In this document: one piece after another, positions 45,196 through 63,960 of the stretch
Position numbering within the stretch: position 1 is the stretch's first letter
Layout: the number at the start of each line of letters is the position of its first letter
Source: Schistocephalus solidus
Taxonomy: Eukaryota > Platyhelminthes > Cestoda > Diphyllobothriidea > Diphyllobothriidae
Assembly: GCA_017591395.1 (NCBI GenBank)
Contig: WEDG01002901.1
Span: forward strand, 218,865-282,864
Length of the DNA stretch: 64,000 nt
Direction of reading: 5' to 3'
The notes under the pieces: model-generated
What the model saw: the letters and a program-made list of their open reading frames with translations, nothing else
Database searches by the model: none
What the model was told of the DNA's origin: nothing
Position numbers and translations under genes: made by a program

Positions 45196-45458
45196 CAAGC
45201 CATTGAATATCGGAAACCATGAACGCTATACGAAGTAATTTCGGGTGTCGTCAGCTGCCGATTTCGAATTTGACATGAAGCTACCCACAAACTCCCCAAG
45301 TAGAAGCAAATGCTGATATCGACCTTTACGCTTATCCATATTATTAGGTCGAATAATAACAGTGACGCCAAAAAATGGCATTTCTCGAACCGAAGTGTAG
45401 TCTTCTTTTTAAAAAAACACCTCGATAAACCTGGCTGGTGTTTTGGAATTTGCTGTCC

Positions 45459-50183
<4,725 letters not shown>

Positions 50184-51014
50184 CTACACAATATGATTCC
50201 ATTAGAAAACTTGCCGATGCTTGGCTAAACATTGTCCGATACTGTTCACAGGTTCTTTCCGTCAAAATTTGAGTCAGAGTACCAAATGTGATGTCCTTCT
50301 AGCCGCCGATTAAATCCGAAGGGTTTTTAGAAGAAAGGATTTTACCAAAATGTATATAATAAAATTTTACTGCTAAGTTTGACTTCGGAATCAAAAAAAC
50401 ATGCTTATAAATGTTAAAATAATAAAATTAAGCATGACATGAGTGGTTGATGTCAACCACCAACACCGCAAAACTAGCTGAACAATGTCTTCGATAGTTG
50501 TTACCTCGTAACCCGTAAAACACGTCAAAAGAGTTCTAAACCATTTGATTAGTAAAACTTACGCAAAGAACGCCAAAATACGGAAAGCATGATTGATGAG
50601 ATTGAATTCTCTTAGATGGATATTGACAGAGCATTGCCACTAAGAATGACTTGCGCTGAACAATCATCATCTGGGTCAAAAATGAGTAAAGGCGTGGAAT
50701 TACTGGTACTGAGTCAAAGTTAATGGCCGACACTGGGCAGGCTGTGAAATCACCAAAAAGGCAAGTCACCCTAATAGCAATGAACTCGAATATTAAGAAA
50801 CGATGAAAAAATGCATTTAAACCGTCGACACAATAAGTCCACGACTCATTAGGTCACCCTACGTCTTCCTTTCAATTTCGTTTAGTAATGGGCACTCATA
50901 AGATATATTTTCACTAAAAAGTAAAGAGGAGGACATAAACATCTCGAATGACACGCATCAACCTTGCTAACACCCAACACCTACTAACATACCCGCATTA
51001 CCAAATAATTTTCA
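50184..51014. other. 5' flank / first intron of the ADH gene
   Basis: Must hold the first coding exon and promoter if they are nearby. A strong donor (GTAAGTTTT) follows a short open stretch at about 50554-50580 on the minus strand, but its phase does not fit the next exon. No exon could be supported. Confidence 0.35.
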
Positions 51015-51500
51015 GGGAACGTATGAGACTTGTCAGACATCTTCCAACTCAGTCATTGCAACCAATTGGACGCACATTCAACGGAACACGGTGTCACCAC
51101 CAGCACTATCACGTAAGTCAAATATTCTACCCTCCATCACTGGAACACTACGTCTCAGTTTCGGATACCTGGGCTCAAAAATCATCTCTCCAATAGCACC
51201 GGGAAAACTGCCTAGACATCGAGGACAAGAAAGACCATCATTACAACTCTACTATCACATTTATACACCGTATATTCACTTGTACCTGTTGCGGCTACGA
51301 TCGTGTCTGATCTAAACGGCCTTAACGCCTCTAAGTATGACAATAAAAGGCAGTAGAACTGAACAGCTCAATCAATTCTCTTTGCTAACGATGGAGGCCG
51401 AATACCGAAGGTCCAAGAGCAACTGCCATGGCCTGACGAGCCAGGCTTTGAGTTGACCCCTAGTCGACGGTTTCAATTGAGAACGGTGCCAGATGGGGGG
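51015..51500. pseudogene. Decayed RTE-B pieces, head-to-head
   Basis: 51290-51500 (minus) repeats the RTE-B 3'-end block, for example a GTGTCTGATCTAAACGGCC region matching GATTATTCCTGATCTGACCGG at 34381, and the TTCTCTTTGCTAACGATGGA segment. 51015-51210 (plus) resembles the start of the RTE-B endonuclease: a diverged NVRTL, PTQSL, HQHYHV and FRIPG in the right order. The first part is fair, the second weak. Confidence 0.4.
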
Positions 51501-51559
51501 CAGTGGCACACAACCATAAAGACGGAATGACCGGACGGATGCAAGGTACGAGGGGGTTT

Positions 51560-53201
51560 TCATGGAGATGGATATATCGCGTCGGATCCATAATTACGGT
51601 GTGGACCTATTCGATCATGAGTTTACATGAAAATCTACTGGCGCCCCACAACTTAAGCGTTCATTAAACCATCACAGTCTACGGACGCACGAACTATCCC
51701 CTTTTGCCAAATAACTGTCTGTGTCGATTCAGCGCGCTGCCTTAGCAAAGGCCATGCATTCGCGTGACACTCATCAAACGAGCGGCTCTCACACCACGTC
51801 AGCCACTCCCAACCTAATCACCAGTTGACTGATAAGCTCGGATAGCCAAGTAGGGCATGAGATCGAAGGGGGAGTGAGAACGACATTGAGGCATTCACTC
51901 ACAGGGCAGGGTAATACACTGCACGTCTCTGAAACAAATCTGATGCACTTGCAGCGATCACGACGCACCACTAGTTATGTCTTAGGTTGAAAACTGACGG
52001 GATCCAACCTTGAAAATGGAGTTTATTAATACGAGCAAGGAATGAAATCCTGGACACCCCGTTTTCGGCAGAGCCCAATGATCAGGCTTCCCCCTTACTG
52101 TCCCTCCTCCCGGATCCCTGTTGAAAAATCGTACATCGGATTTAGATTATTTTTGAACTTAGATTTCCCCTTTCACTAGCTTCTCATTGCACTTTGGTTA
52201 TTAGTATATTGTATTCACTAACGTATACCCTTTCGCTTCCTGGGCCACAGCAACCGTATTCTGGGCACATTACACAGACATACCAAATGATGCAGCCCAC
52301 CAGACCACGCCAAGTTTGATGCAACGAAAAAACTTAAAAATCAAAGTCGGTCAGTGCATAGCTCATTAAAACAATAATACAACTTGCAACCTACAGGCAA
52401 CACCGGATAAAAGCTGGCAATATTGACGAACAAACAATTTATTTAAAATGAAATATTATCATATCTAACTCTCAACATGTATACTTGACGTTTGCTAACC
52501 CTTCCTTACCGGTACATATCAAACCATGAATTACGCGCAGTTGAATAACACCATGATTATTTCGTAAGTTTTGCAAATAAAGTAGATATCTATTCTCGTT
52601 TATGGAAACGGCTCTTACTTTTCTTACTTATGTTCTCCTGCATGTGACTACTTCAAAACCCTACCTGCTAGCACCAGTACCTTGTAGTACCTGTGGCCCA
52701 GCCAGGCTTGAGCGAATAAGGCGAATAAGCGGCAGATTTAGCCAAATAAGGAGTTCTATGGTCCACCACCTGAAAGGGCACTTGGCACCATGATCTTTAA
52801 TAACTGTGGAGGGAAGACCGAAAATGACAACCCAAAAACTGAGTAAAGTCTTGACAATTATATAATCAGCAGCATCGGACGGATGGGCGGATTCTGGTCA
52901 TGGAGTATGAGGATCCACCGTTAAAGACATAGAAAACAGCCATTGAAAAAGCCAAATGTCCAAGGGGACGTAACCGAACCTTATATCGGAGCTAGGAATG
53001 TACCGATGAGGGCTTCGTTGCCCCGTTGAACCTCAAGTCTCTGAAAACCAAGACATGCTCGTATAAATAATAATGATAAATTGTATATTTAAGGCCCAGA
53101 GGGCCCAATCATTGCAAACTTTAGTAGCGTGCTTTAAATAAATACAAAGTGCATAATTGCTGCACTATGTGAGCAGTCATATGAACAACAGAAGTGAGTA
53201 G
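51560..53201. other. Mostly anonymous stretch with an old repeat
   Basis: 51780-51990 is a diverged copy of the repeat at 40590-40760. The rest has no recognised content. Confidence 0.4.
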
Positions 53202-53397
53202 TATTTATTTATTTTATTTATTTATTTAGAATTTATATTTGGTTAGCACCGGCAAGGCACTGTCTAAGCAAACATTAGTAACGAAATAAAGTTATGACAA
53301 TGTGTGCAAATAAAATGAACAAAAATATAACTTGTCCTGCTATGTCAACAGTTAGCGAGGTTTTAAAATTAATGGTGAACTAGAAAAAATAGGCAGT

Positions 53398-53483
53398 GAA
53401 AAAAACTCCTACCATAAAAATTGAGGCAGAGTTCAACAGGCCTTCATTTTTGAATAGAAGGTAGGAGAAAAACTGCTTAGGAA
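53398..53483. repeat. Direct repeat at both sides of the LINE-C copy (3' side)
   Basis: AAAAACTCCTACC, GGCAGAGTTCAACAGGCC and GGTAGGAGAAAAACTGCTTA align with AAAAACTCCAACG, GGCGGAGTTCAGCGAGCC and TTAGGAGAAAAAACTCCTCT at 55352-55432, same orientation. Each contains a GGAGTTT/AAACTCC-like inverted pair. Confidence 0.6.
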
Positions 53484-55344
53484 AAAATGGTCAGGTGGTA
53501 GAGTAGGGTAATACGGTAGTAGCATTTCAGAATGAGATAATGTAACGTCGAGGTGATTCGTTCTTGATCATTTGAGCGTATGATACAAAATCTCACGAAA
53601 ATGCGTCAATGAACTTAAGTCCTCAGCATCTTTAGGATCCAGAATTGAATTCTGATGATGGTAAGTATCCAAAGAAACGGTAGCATTTTAGACTGTGGAC
53701 CACCGAATGTGTACGTCCGAATGACGTCCTCGTTTAGATGACTGGTGATTTAAGGAGACATCATAGTTCATGGGCGACTCTAGGTAGCGAAAATATAGTT
53801 TCAAGAGGGTCACTTAAATTCCCGATGGTCCTTTCTCCGAGTCATGGGGAAAACTACTGGGAAAAGATGACGAAAATAAAAGGTTAATAGAATCAGTGTT
53901 AAGATAAATGTGCAGTTTTCGCTTGAATGCAGATAGACTAAATAGCGACCTTTTTTCAATTGGCAAGTTATTTCAAAGAAAACTATACCTAGAAGCAAAG
54001 AAGAGAGAGCATTTACACGTGGAGGATGCAGGGAGAGGTATAAGTAGTGCAGAATTTCTTAGGTTATAAGGAAGACTAACAGGGGTAATGACAGAAAGCT
54101 TGGGGAGAGTTGAACTATTATTTAGTCGGAAAAGGAGACAAAAGCCTTCTTCAAGTCTCCTGACCCAAAGAAATTTTAGCTTCATTAGCTGGCATCTTGT
54201 TGAGTAGGAAGTAGTTGAAAAAGTAGGAAATAGGAGTTTTTTGTGAAATGTCTTTGAACATTTTCAATTTTTGAACGGCTAGATTCGTTCATTAAACCGA
54301 AGAAAGGACAGCAAAATTCAAGAATGGGAAGTACAAACATACGATAAAGTCTTAATTTAATTTCAGGAAGGTAGAAATTATAAGAAATAAAGCCGCAAAT
54401 CTGAGCAGCTTTGGCCGTAATTCTATCGGCATGAGGTGAAAGATCTAATTTATTGGTGTAGCTTAAGCCCAAATCCTTGATGTAGGAACATTCAATCATA
54501 GGGCAACCTTCAAAGATAAGAGGTTGCGGCAGCTTTACAGGCCCAAAACTCATGTAGGGACACTTAGTATGTGAGAATCCATTAGCCTTGTGGAGCTCCA
54601 GGCCGAAAGAGCGTCTAAGTCTGAATTAATTTGTTCTAGGCACCGTTCGGTCGTAGAGTTAGAGAAGGAATACACGCATTTGAGATCATAAGCATAAATA
54701 AAAGATTGAGAATGTTTAACTATCGATGAAATATCATTTATATACAGTAAGAACAACAAATGACCTAACAATCGGGGTAGCAATTGAGTATGAGGACCCT
54801 ACTAAAACTTTTTGCTTTCGATCATCTAGGTATGATCTAATAAAGTCAGTAAGAGGACTACGAAATCCTATAGCTTCTAGTTTAGCTAGAAGTCGCTTAT
54901 GAGGCACTTTATTGAATGCCTTACTAAGATCAAAATAGATAACTACCACAGAGAGATGATCATTACGAAGAGAGGTTAGTAGATTTAGAAAAGACGTGTT
55001 GCAGGTTTCACAAGAGTGGTCCGGTAAGAAGCCGTGTTGGGAAAAGTTGATAATTTTATTGCTTATGCAAAAATCCGTAATTTGTTTTGCAATTTGTTTT
55101 TCGAAGAGTTTAGCAAGAGAGGGCGTTTTATGAACACCGCGATAGTTATGAATGTCCGAGCGGGAACCATATTTAAAAACTGGTGTTATAATAGAAGTTT
55201 TCCAATAATCGGGGAAGAAATCATTTTCGAGAAATACTGAGAATAACTTGCTTAGTATGGTAGGCATATCTGATTCAGAACGATTTGCCATTTTTAAAAC
55301 CAAAGTCAGCAATCTTTGACATATACGGTGAGCTAGAAAAGAAG

Positions 55345-55440
55345 CAGTAAAAAACTCCAACGGTTAAATCGGGGGCGGAGTTCAGCGAGCCGCCAAGTTA
55401 AAAAGAGAAATTAGGAGAAAAAACTCCTCTAAAAAATTAA
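55345..55440. repeat. Direct repeat at both sides of the LINE-C copy (5' side)
   Basis: Counterpart of 53398-53483. It lies immediately upstream of the first recognisable reverse-transcriptase codons. Confidence 0.6.
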
Positions 55441-56202
55441 TAGTTAGAGTTGATGGGATTGGTACGATGCAATGGGATAGTATTGTGATGTTGCTGACAA
55501 CGTATGAGGGTTCAGAACGCCCCTTGTCGGATAGGATATAATATAACAGTCAGAGCTACTGTTTATAGCCACCATGGAGGTGAGAGAGGATGAACTCATC
55601 GTAGACAACATGATTGAAATGAAGAGAGGGAAAATATAGGCCACGAGATCATCACTGAGATGCAACCTTGCTTACTGCATAGTGCACCAAAAAAGAGGCG
55701 AAAACTTCAGAAGCCGCCACGATCATTAACAGATCCCGGAGACCATCGTCAGGGTCGCAAATCAGAGGAAATTATCAATGTTGTCAAGAGTTGGCGATGC
55801 TAGTTAAAAAGGAGGGGACGTTAAAGTGAATGCGAAGTTTGACTCTGAAGAGGATGATTGAAACATTTTAAGAAACCAATATAATGTCAAGGGAACTGCC
55901 TTAAACACCAGGAGAACCCTTTTCAAAATCTACAATTTTTGATTTTGGGAAGGAAACAGACAATAATTACTTTATATCTTTGGAAGTAAAATGCTTGCGT
56001 AATTTGGTTGTGAAAATCGTAAGTGTAGATAAAAACCTTATTCTTAGTGGAAGATTATTCCAAATGAAAGCATATTTGGAGGCAAAAAATCTGAGAACGG
56101 TTATTTGTGGGGCTAAGGGGTGGTGAAATGATCAGAGAAGAATTACGAGTGGCCTAAGGTCTATCGAGTGGAGTGAGAGCGTTAATTCGTGGGCGATTTG
56201 GG
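55441..56202. other. Spacer, LINE-derived in part
   Basis: The right part (55940-56200) has minus-strand sequence similar to the tail end of LINE-C (the 53950-54050 type with AAGCATATTTGGAGGCAAAAAA), so LINE copy 2 probably extends into it. No frame kept. Confidence 0.4.
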
Positions 56203-56870
56203 CTAGATTTTACGCGAAATAGGAAGCAGAGACCCGGTTTCGAGTTTTCTAACCCACAGAAATTTAAGGTTCGCTAACTTGCATCTATCCGTATAAGAGA
56301 TACTGGATCCAGGAAGAGAAAATAGTCTTTGAGTGAAAACTCTCTGAACTTTTTCAATCTTACTGCGGTCAGAGGCATTCATCAGTTTAAAGAGGGGAGA
56401 ACAGTATTCTACGATGGGAAGAACAAACATGTGCTACAGTTTTCATTTTATTTCCGGAAGGCAGAAATTATGTAAGATAAAACTGCATATCTTTGCAGTA
56501 TTTGCAGAAACTCGATCTGCTTGAGGCTATAATGCTATCTTATTCATGTAACTTAGACCTAAGTCCCTTAAGGTTGATCGTTCTTAAATTGTGCTTTTTT
56601 GAAATATTAGGGGTGCAGGAAGCTTGGTTGGGCCAAAACACATGAAACTTCTCTTGGATGGCGAAAATTTCATCTGCCAATTAGAGCTCAAACATGAGAG
56701 CATAAGTAGATCAGTGTTAATTTTATCAACGCAGCTGATATCAGTGTCTTTAGAAAATGAATAAATGCAATTGAGATCGTCAGCATAAACGAAAGATTTT
56801 TAGATTTTGAGTACAGTTTAAATTTCGTTTATGTACAGAATAAAGAGGAGGGGACCAAGTTATCAGATCA
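56203..56870 (-). pseudogene. Second LINE-C copy, reverse transcriptase C-terminal half
   Basis: Minus strand: FVYADDLNCIYSFSKDTD (56795), with the catalytic YADD intact, then FMCFGPTKLPAPLIF, LRDLGLSYMNKIAL, MFVLPIVEYCSPLFKLMNAS (56430) and ANLKFLWVRKLETGS (56260). Colinear with LINE-C copy 1 but about as diverged from it as two old copies would be. Several stops. Confidence 0.8.
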
Positions 56871-57568
56871 TGCATTCCGAAGGCAAGGGTGACGCACGAC
56901 CTAGATCTTTTTTGCGAATACACCAGTGTTATTCAGAAGGATTGGTACATTTTCACCGGACAAAAAGGTTTCCGATGAGCCAAAGCTGATGCAAGCTGCG
57001 AGCTGAGAACCTCCCTAAAGTCCCTTAAAATTATTTTCGAAAACGAAGCCCGCGTATTGTTTCCGTTTCAATGGAGAATGGGCTTACGTTGTTCGTACAA
57101 GCAAGTGATTTTTCAGCCGGATTACAAACGGAAAGAACAGATGAAAAGCAGGGAACTTTGAAATCGGTTTGAAATTCGTTTATATCCTACCGTTTTGTTA
57201 TTTCGATAATTAATCGGTGTCCGAAGTTACGCCTTGTCGAAAAAACTGAAATCTGGTCGGTGGAAAACCTTCCGCTCTAGGATAAGTCAAAAATTGAATA
57301 AAATTTGAAGTTTTTGACCACGCTTATCAAAAATATCTTGCTATATTCGTGTCCTAGCTTCGTTGTAAATGATCATCCAAAGTCTCACATACTTTCAACA
57401 AAGTAAAGCAAAAACAATGAAAGACACAAACGTTACTATCGATAAAATTGACGTCTCTGTTATCTTTCGTATACAAAAATTTTAGAGAAACACGAATCTC
57501 TATTTACGATCAATGATTCTCTGTAAGGCGCAAATTTATTTACAAATAACCACACCAGCTTTCCACAG
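56871..57568. other. Anonymous spacer
   Basis: AT-rich. Possibly LINE 5' UTR, because an ORF1-like segment follows on the plus strand, but nothing inside is diagnostic. Confidence 0.3.
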
Positions 57569-57885
57569 GTAGAGTCTATCGTACAAATGGTTTCCTCCGA
57601 AGTTTCCGATAGATCGAAACGAAGATTTAATATTATTGTCCGTAATTTTGCTATAAACCCAACGCCAACCATCCAGCAAACTATACACTCCTGTGGCCTT
57701 AAAATTCAAATAGCTACCGTCAAATGACTGAACTCAAGAAGTCACAATAGACCAGTATTTGTATCATTTTTTACCCAAACCGAGGCTGAAATGATACTAA
57801 ATAATCCTGTATTAAACAAAAAGTTTCCAAACCCTTAAATACTTCCTAAGTCCAGACTTAACATCAATGCCGCTAAGAAAACTCC
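57569..57885 (+). pseudogene. LINE ORF1-like RNA-binding protein remnant
   Basis: The plus-strand frame reads SKRRFNIIVRNFAINPTPTI, then HSCGLKIQIATVK, SRSHNRPVFVSFFTQTEAEM and KFPN, with two stops that look like simple point changes. The pattern (basic stretch, NIIVRN, hydrophobic PVFVSF strand, EAE helix) is an RRM-like fold as found in ORF1 proteins of CR1/jockey LINEs. Orientation is opposite to the LINE-C copies nearby. Function: RNA chaperone of the element (inferred from family). Confidence 0.4.
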
Positions 57886-57889
57886 AAAA

Positions 57890-57932
57890 TAAGAAAAGAA
57901 AAGAAAAGAAAAAGGAAAGAAAAGAAATAATC
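57890..57932. repeat. (AAAAG)n-like short tandem repeat
   Basis: AAAAGAAAAGAAAAGAAAAAGG units directly after the ORF1-like segment. Confidence 0.85.
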
Positions 57933-58735
57933 ATTGCAGCATTCCTTTAGTCGAACATGCAACGTATTCTTCTACCTCTGACACCCACGACAAACAACGC
58001 ACAACTGCGAAAGCAGTTAGAAGGGGAGGTCATCAACAGCCAAAACAGAAACTCCAATACACAAACAGCACCTTAGGATAGCATGAAAACAGAGACACTG
58101 GACCCAGTCAAGATAACTTTCTAGATAATAGTATAATGACTACAGTGACACCAATAATGACTACAGCGTCACCGCGAAATGAGCAACCATTAAAACAAAA
58201 AGCTCACAAACCTTACTTCCTAACTCCATCAAACCCGTGTCAAGTCCTACAGACTCAGGAGAATGCGAATGTAGTTATCCTATTCCAAAAGCATTACTAC
58301 GCACGCCATCGCAACCAAAAATCCTAAAGAATTAGGTACACCCCAAATCCTCACTTACAAAACATAAAGAAAAATAAAATTCTTAACAGTACTATCATGA
58401 ATACTCAACATCCATTGGCTCGCAATAACCTGAAACATTAGTTTTCAAACTAAAATGGGACCTAACGACCATCTAACCAACTACCTATGCCCCCAACCGT
58501 TCCCAACAGAAATCCCCCTTAGACAATATTACCATCTTATCAATCCATCTCCGCAACTAAGACCTAACCCCTACAACCAAATCCAAACAAACTAGTCAAC
58601 ATTCTTCCAAGCAATCACTCAGTTTCCCCTTCTGTAACCACCAAACATGCAAAAAACCTTAAGGAATTTTTTTTCACCATGGCCCATAACATTTTCGTCA
58701 TCCTATCCTACATTGTCTTAATTTTTTCTCTTCCA
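57933..58735. other. C/A-rich intergenic sequence
   Basis: Marked A+C bias on the plus strand, no supported gene. Transition into the CAT repeat tract. Confidence 0.45.
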
Positions 58736-60935
<2,200 letters not shown>

Positions 60936-62055
60936 TGGTGAACAGGTGGTGAGTGGTGGGTGGTGAATTGATTGGTGGTGGTGGTGAGTGAGTGGTGGTG
61001 GTGGTGGTGGTGAGTTGGTGAGTGAGGTGGTGGTGGTGGGTGGGTGGGTGGTGAGTGGTAGGTGGAGTGAGTGGTGGTGAGGTGAGGTGGTGAACTGGTG
61101 GTGAGTGGGTGAGGTGAGGTGGTGGTGGTGAGGTGGTGGTGGGTGGGGTCAGTGAGTGGGTGGTGGTGGTGGTGGTGGTGGTGGTGGTAAGGTGGTGAGG
61201 TGGTGGTGGGGTGGGTGGGTGGGTGAGGTGGGTGGTGGTGGTGGTGGGTGGTGGGTGGTGAGGTGGTGGTGAGGTGGTGGTGGTGGGTGGTGGGTGAGGG
61301 TGGTGATGGTGGGGTGGGTGGGTGGTGGTGGTGGTGGGTGGTGGTGAGGTGGTGAGGTGGTGGTGGTGGTGAGTGGTGGGTGGTGGTGGGTGAGGTGGTG
61401 GCAGGTGGGTGGTGGTGGTGGGTGGTGGTGGTGGTGGTGGGTGGTGAGTGAGTGAGGTGGTGGTGGTGGTGGTGGTGGTGGTGGTAGGTGAGTGGTGAGT
61501 GGTGAGTGGGTGGTGAAGGCAGGTGGTGGTGGTGGGTGGCAGGTGAGGTGAGTGGTGAGGTGGTGGTGGTGGTGGTGAGGTGAGTGAGGTGGGTGAGGTG
61601 AGGTGGGTGGTGGTGGTGAGTGGTGAGGTGGTGGTGAGGTGGTGGGTGAGGTGAGGTGGTGGGTGGGTGAGGTGAGGTGGTGGTGAGTGAGTGAGTGGTG
61701 GGTGAGTTGGTGGTGGTTGGTGAGGTGAGTGGTGGCGTTGGGTGGGTGAGATTGGTGGTGCAAGATTGGTAGTGGTAGGTAGTGAGTGAGTGGTAAGGTG
61801 GGTAGGTAGGTAATTGCGCGGTGGTAGGTGGTGGAGGCAGGTGTGAGTGGAGTGAGTGGGTGGTAGGTGAGGTGGTGGTGGGTAAGGTAGGTGAGGCATT
61901 TAAAGGTGGTGGTAAGGTGAGTGGGTGAGTGGTGGGTGGGTAAGGTAGGTGAGTAAGTGAGTGAGTGAGCAGGTGGGTAGTGGTGAGGTGAGTGAGTAGG
62001 TAAAATTGCGCGTGGAGTAGAGTAGTGGTGGTGGTGGTAATTGGTGGTGAAAATT
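60936..62055. repeat. G/T-rich minisatellite (GGTGGTGAG-type)
   Basis: About 1.1 kb of GGTGGT, GGTGAG, GTGAGT and GGTGGG words in irregular order; the plus strand has almost no C. The reverse strand shows a 348-codon Pro/Thr/His/Ser frame with no domain: a low-complexity artefact. Confidence 0.92.
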
Positions 62056-62640
62056 AAGTGGTAAAATTAAAATGCGTCGTCGGGTTGGTCGTTGTGGTAT
62101 GGAATGGTGATCATGGGAGGATGGCGATATCGGTTGCGGGCCGGGCCATGTTCTTTCGGGTTTGGTGGAGATGCGGAGTCTGCTCGCCCGGGGAGTTGGC
62201 AAGATTGTGCGCTGGCATCGGAATGTTTTCTCCCGGGCCCACGGTCTGTCACAGGCACCGGTTCATGTTCGTGTTGGTCGTTGGCCAGGAAATGAGGTGC
62301 GTGGGAGGGACGTGGGTGACCGACTGGCTGGCCCAGGTGCCGGATACCATTTATCATACGTAGGCTGGACACGGGGGTAGGCAGTTACAACGGTTCCAGG
62401 CTATCGTCGCATCTGGGTTTGGACTTGATTTTTGGTATTGTGCGTAGGTCATGCATACTATGAAGTAACCCTTTCGCGTGCATGTATCACGCTTTCCTTG
62501 CGGCGCTATACGTTGAAGACGGGTTTTAGGGGTATCCCGGGAAATGTCGGGCCAATGGCACTTATGATACACGGTAGTCGCACTCTTTTAACATTTGGCT
62601 TTGGAGTATTTTAACATTTAGCTTTGTGCATGCTGGCTAT
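62056..62640. other. Higher-complexity island inside the low-complexity tract
   Basis: Normal base composition, GC-rich, with overlapping open frames of 60-100 codons on both strands and no recognised domain. Ends in an AT-rich TTTTAACATTTGGCTTTGGA repeat of about 20 nt (twice at 62585-62625). Confidence 0.4.
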
Positions 62641-63960
62641 TTTATTTTAAGTAACAGCTGCTGCTTGATAAATGGCATCATCCGGCATCGTAAAGTAAAT
62701 AAATGGTAATTACGTAAATAAATAGTAAAGTAAAATAAATTATTAAATGAAATGAAGTAAAGTAAATGGTAGTGAGAGAAATTGATAAAGTAGTAGTAGT
62801 AAAGTGAAATGGTAAGTAAAATGATGAAGTAAAATTGTTAATGGTAAAAATTAGATTTTGATAGATTTTGTGGTGGTAAAAGTGGTATATAGTTAATTAA
62901 GTGAAGTAGGTAGAAGTGAAGTAAAATGAAATGGTATGACCAGAGTAAGTAAAATTGGTAGTAAGTAGATTGAAGTGAGTAGTGGTAGTAAGTGAAGTGA
63001 AGTGGGCATTAAGTGGTAAGGTAAAATTAGGCCCGGTATAGTAGAGTAAGTAGGCAAACAAGTGAAATTAAAATTAAAGTGAGTAAAATGGTAAATTGTG
63101 GTGAAAGTGGTAGAAGTGGCAAGTAAAAGTAAGTAAAATTAGTAGAGTAGTGAAAAATGGTAAATAAAATGATGAGTAAGTGTTTTGATAGTAAAACCAT
63201 GACATTTGGTAGTAAGGTAAGGTAGAAATGAAATTGAAGTGGTGGTAAAATTAAAATTGGTAAGAGTAGAGTAGTAAAATTAAGGTAAGGTAGAGTGATG
63301 GTAAGGTGGTAAGGTGGTAGTAGTGGAAGTAGTAGTAATTAGTGAGGTGAATTTAGGTAGGTGAAATTAATTAATTAGTGAGTGATGAAATTGAGTAGTA
63401 TGAGTATTTGGTGGTGGTACAGGTAATTGAGGTAAGGTAAGGTAATTGAGCCAATTGGTGGTGTGAGTAAGGTGGTGAAATTGAAATTGAGTAGGTGGTA
63501 GGTAAAATTGAAATTGGCATTGAGTGAAATTAGTGAGTGGTAAGGTGAGTAAGGTGAAAATGAGTAGTGGTAATTTGACTAGTAGGTAGGTAAATTAATT
63601 TGTATTTGGTAAAATTAGTAGGTAGGTAGTGAAATTAGGGGCATTAATTAGTGGTGGTGGGCATTAGTGAGAAATAGGTAATTAAGTGAGTAATTGAGTA
63701 GGTGAAACATTTAAAATTGAGCAAGAGTAGTAGTAGAGTAGTAGAGTAAGGTAATTAAGTGGGTAAAGTGGTAAGTAGTAGATTGAGATAGTAGAGTAGT
63801 AGTAGTAGAGTAGTAGACATTAAGTAGTAGTGGTAAAATTAATTAGTGGTAAGAGTAAGGTAGAGTAGAGTAGTGAGAGTAAGTAGGCAATTAAAATTAA
63901 CCCATTAATTGAGTAAGTAAGTGAAGTAAGTAGTAAGTAGAGTAGGCAGTAAGAACAAAT
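62641..63960. repeat. A/G/T low-complexity tract (GTAA/AGTAG/AAATT words)
   Basis: About 1.3 kb built from GTAAG, AGTAG, GGTGGTA, AAAATTAA and GTGAAAT words without a fixed period. C is nearly absent on the plus strand. No frame. Confidence 0.9.

Larger units (their letters stand above)
53202..55440 (-). mobile_element. CR1/jockey-like LINE (family C), reverse transcriptase to 3' tail
   Basis: Minus strand from 55360: SKLFSVFLENDFFPDYWKTS, SIITPVFKYGSRSDIHNYRG, FEKQIAKQITDF, NFSQHGFLPDHSCET, VVIYFDLSKAFNKVPHKRLL and a lost GVPQGSVLGP. LGHLLFLLYINDIS follows at 54760, then FIYAYDLKC (54680), where the catalytic YADD is YAYD, then a thumb region and ILEFCCPFFGLMN (54310). The 3' end near 53202 is a run of TAAATAAATAAA units on the minus strand, preceded by CCTTGCCGGTGCTAACCAAA, like LINE tails of this group. 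About four frame changes. Endonuclease absent, so 5' truncated. Confidence 0.82.

Noticed and set aside
44701..45198. 165-codon minus-strand frame
   Set aside because: No motif. It is antisense to RTE-like words on the plus strand and abuts the ADH 3' end.
50554..50590. First exon of ADH class III
   Set aside because: A good GTAAGT donor follows a short ATG frame, but the phase does not match the exon at 50183 and the peptide is unlike ADH N-termini.
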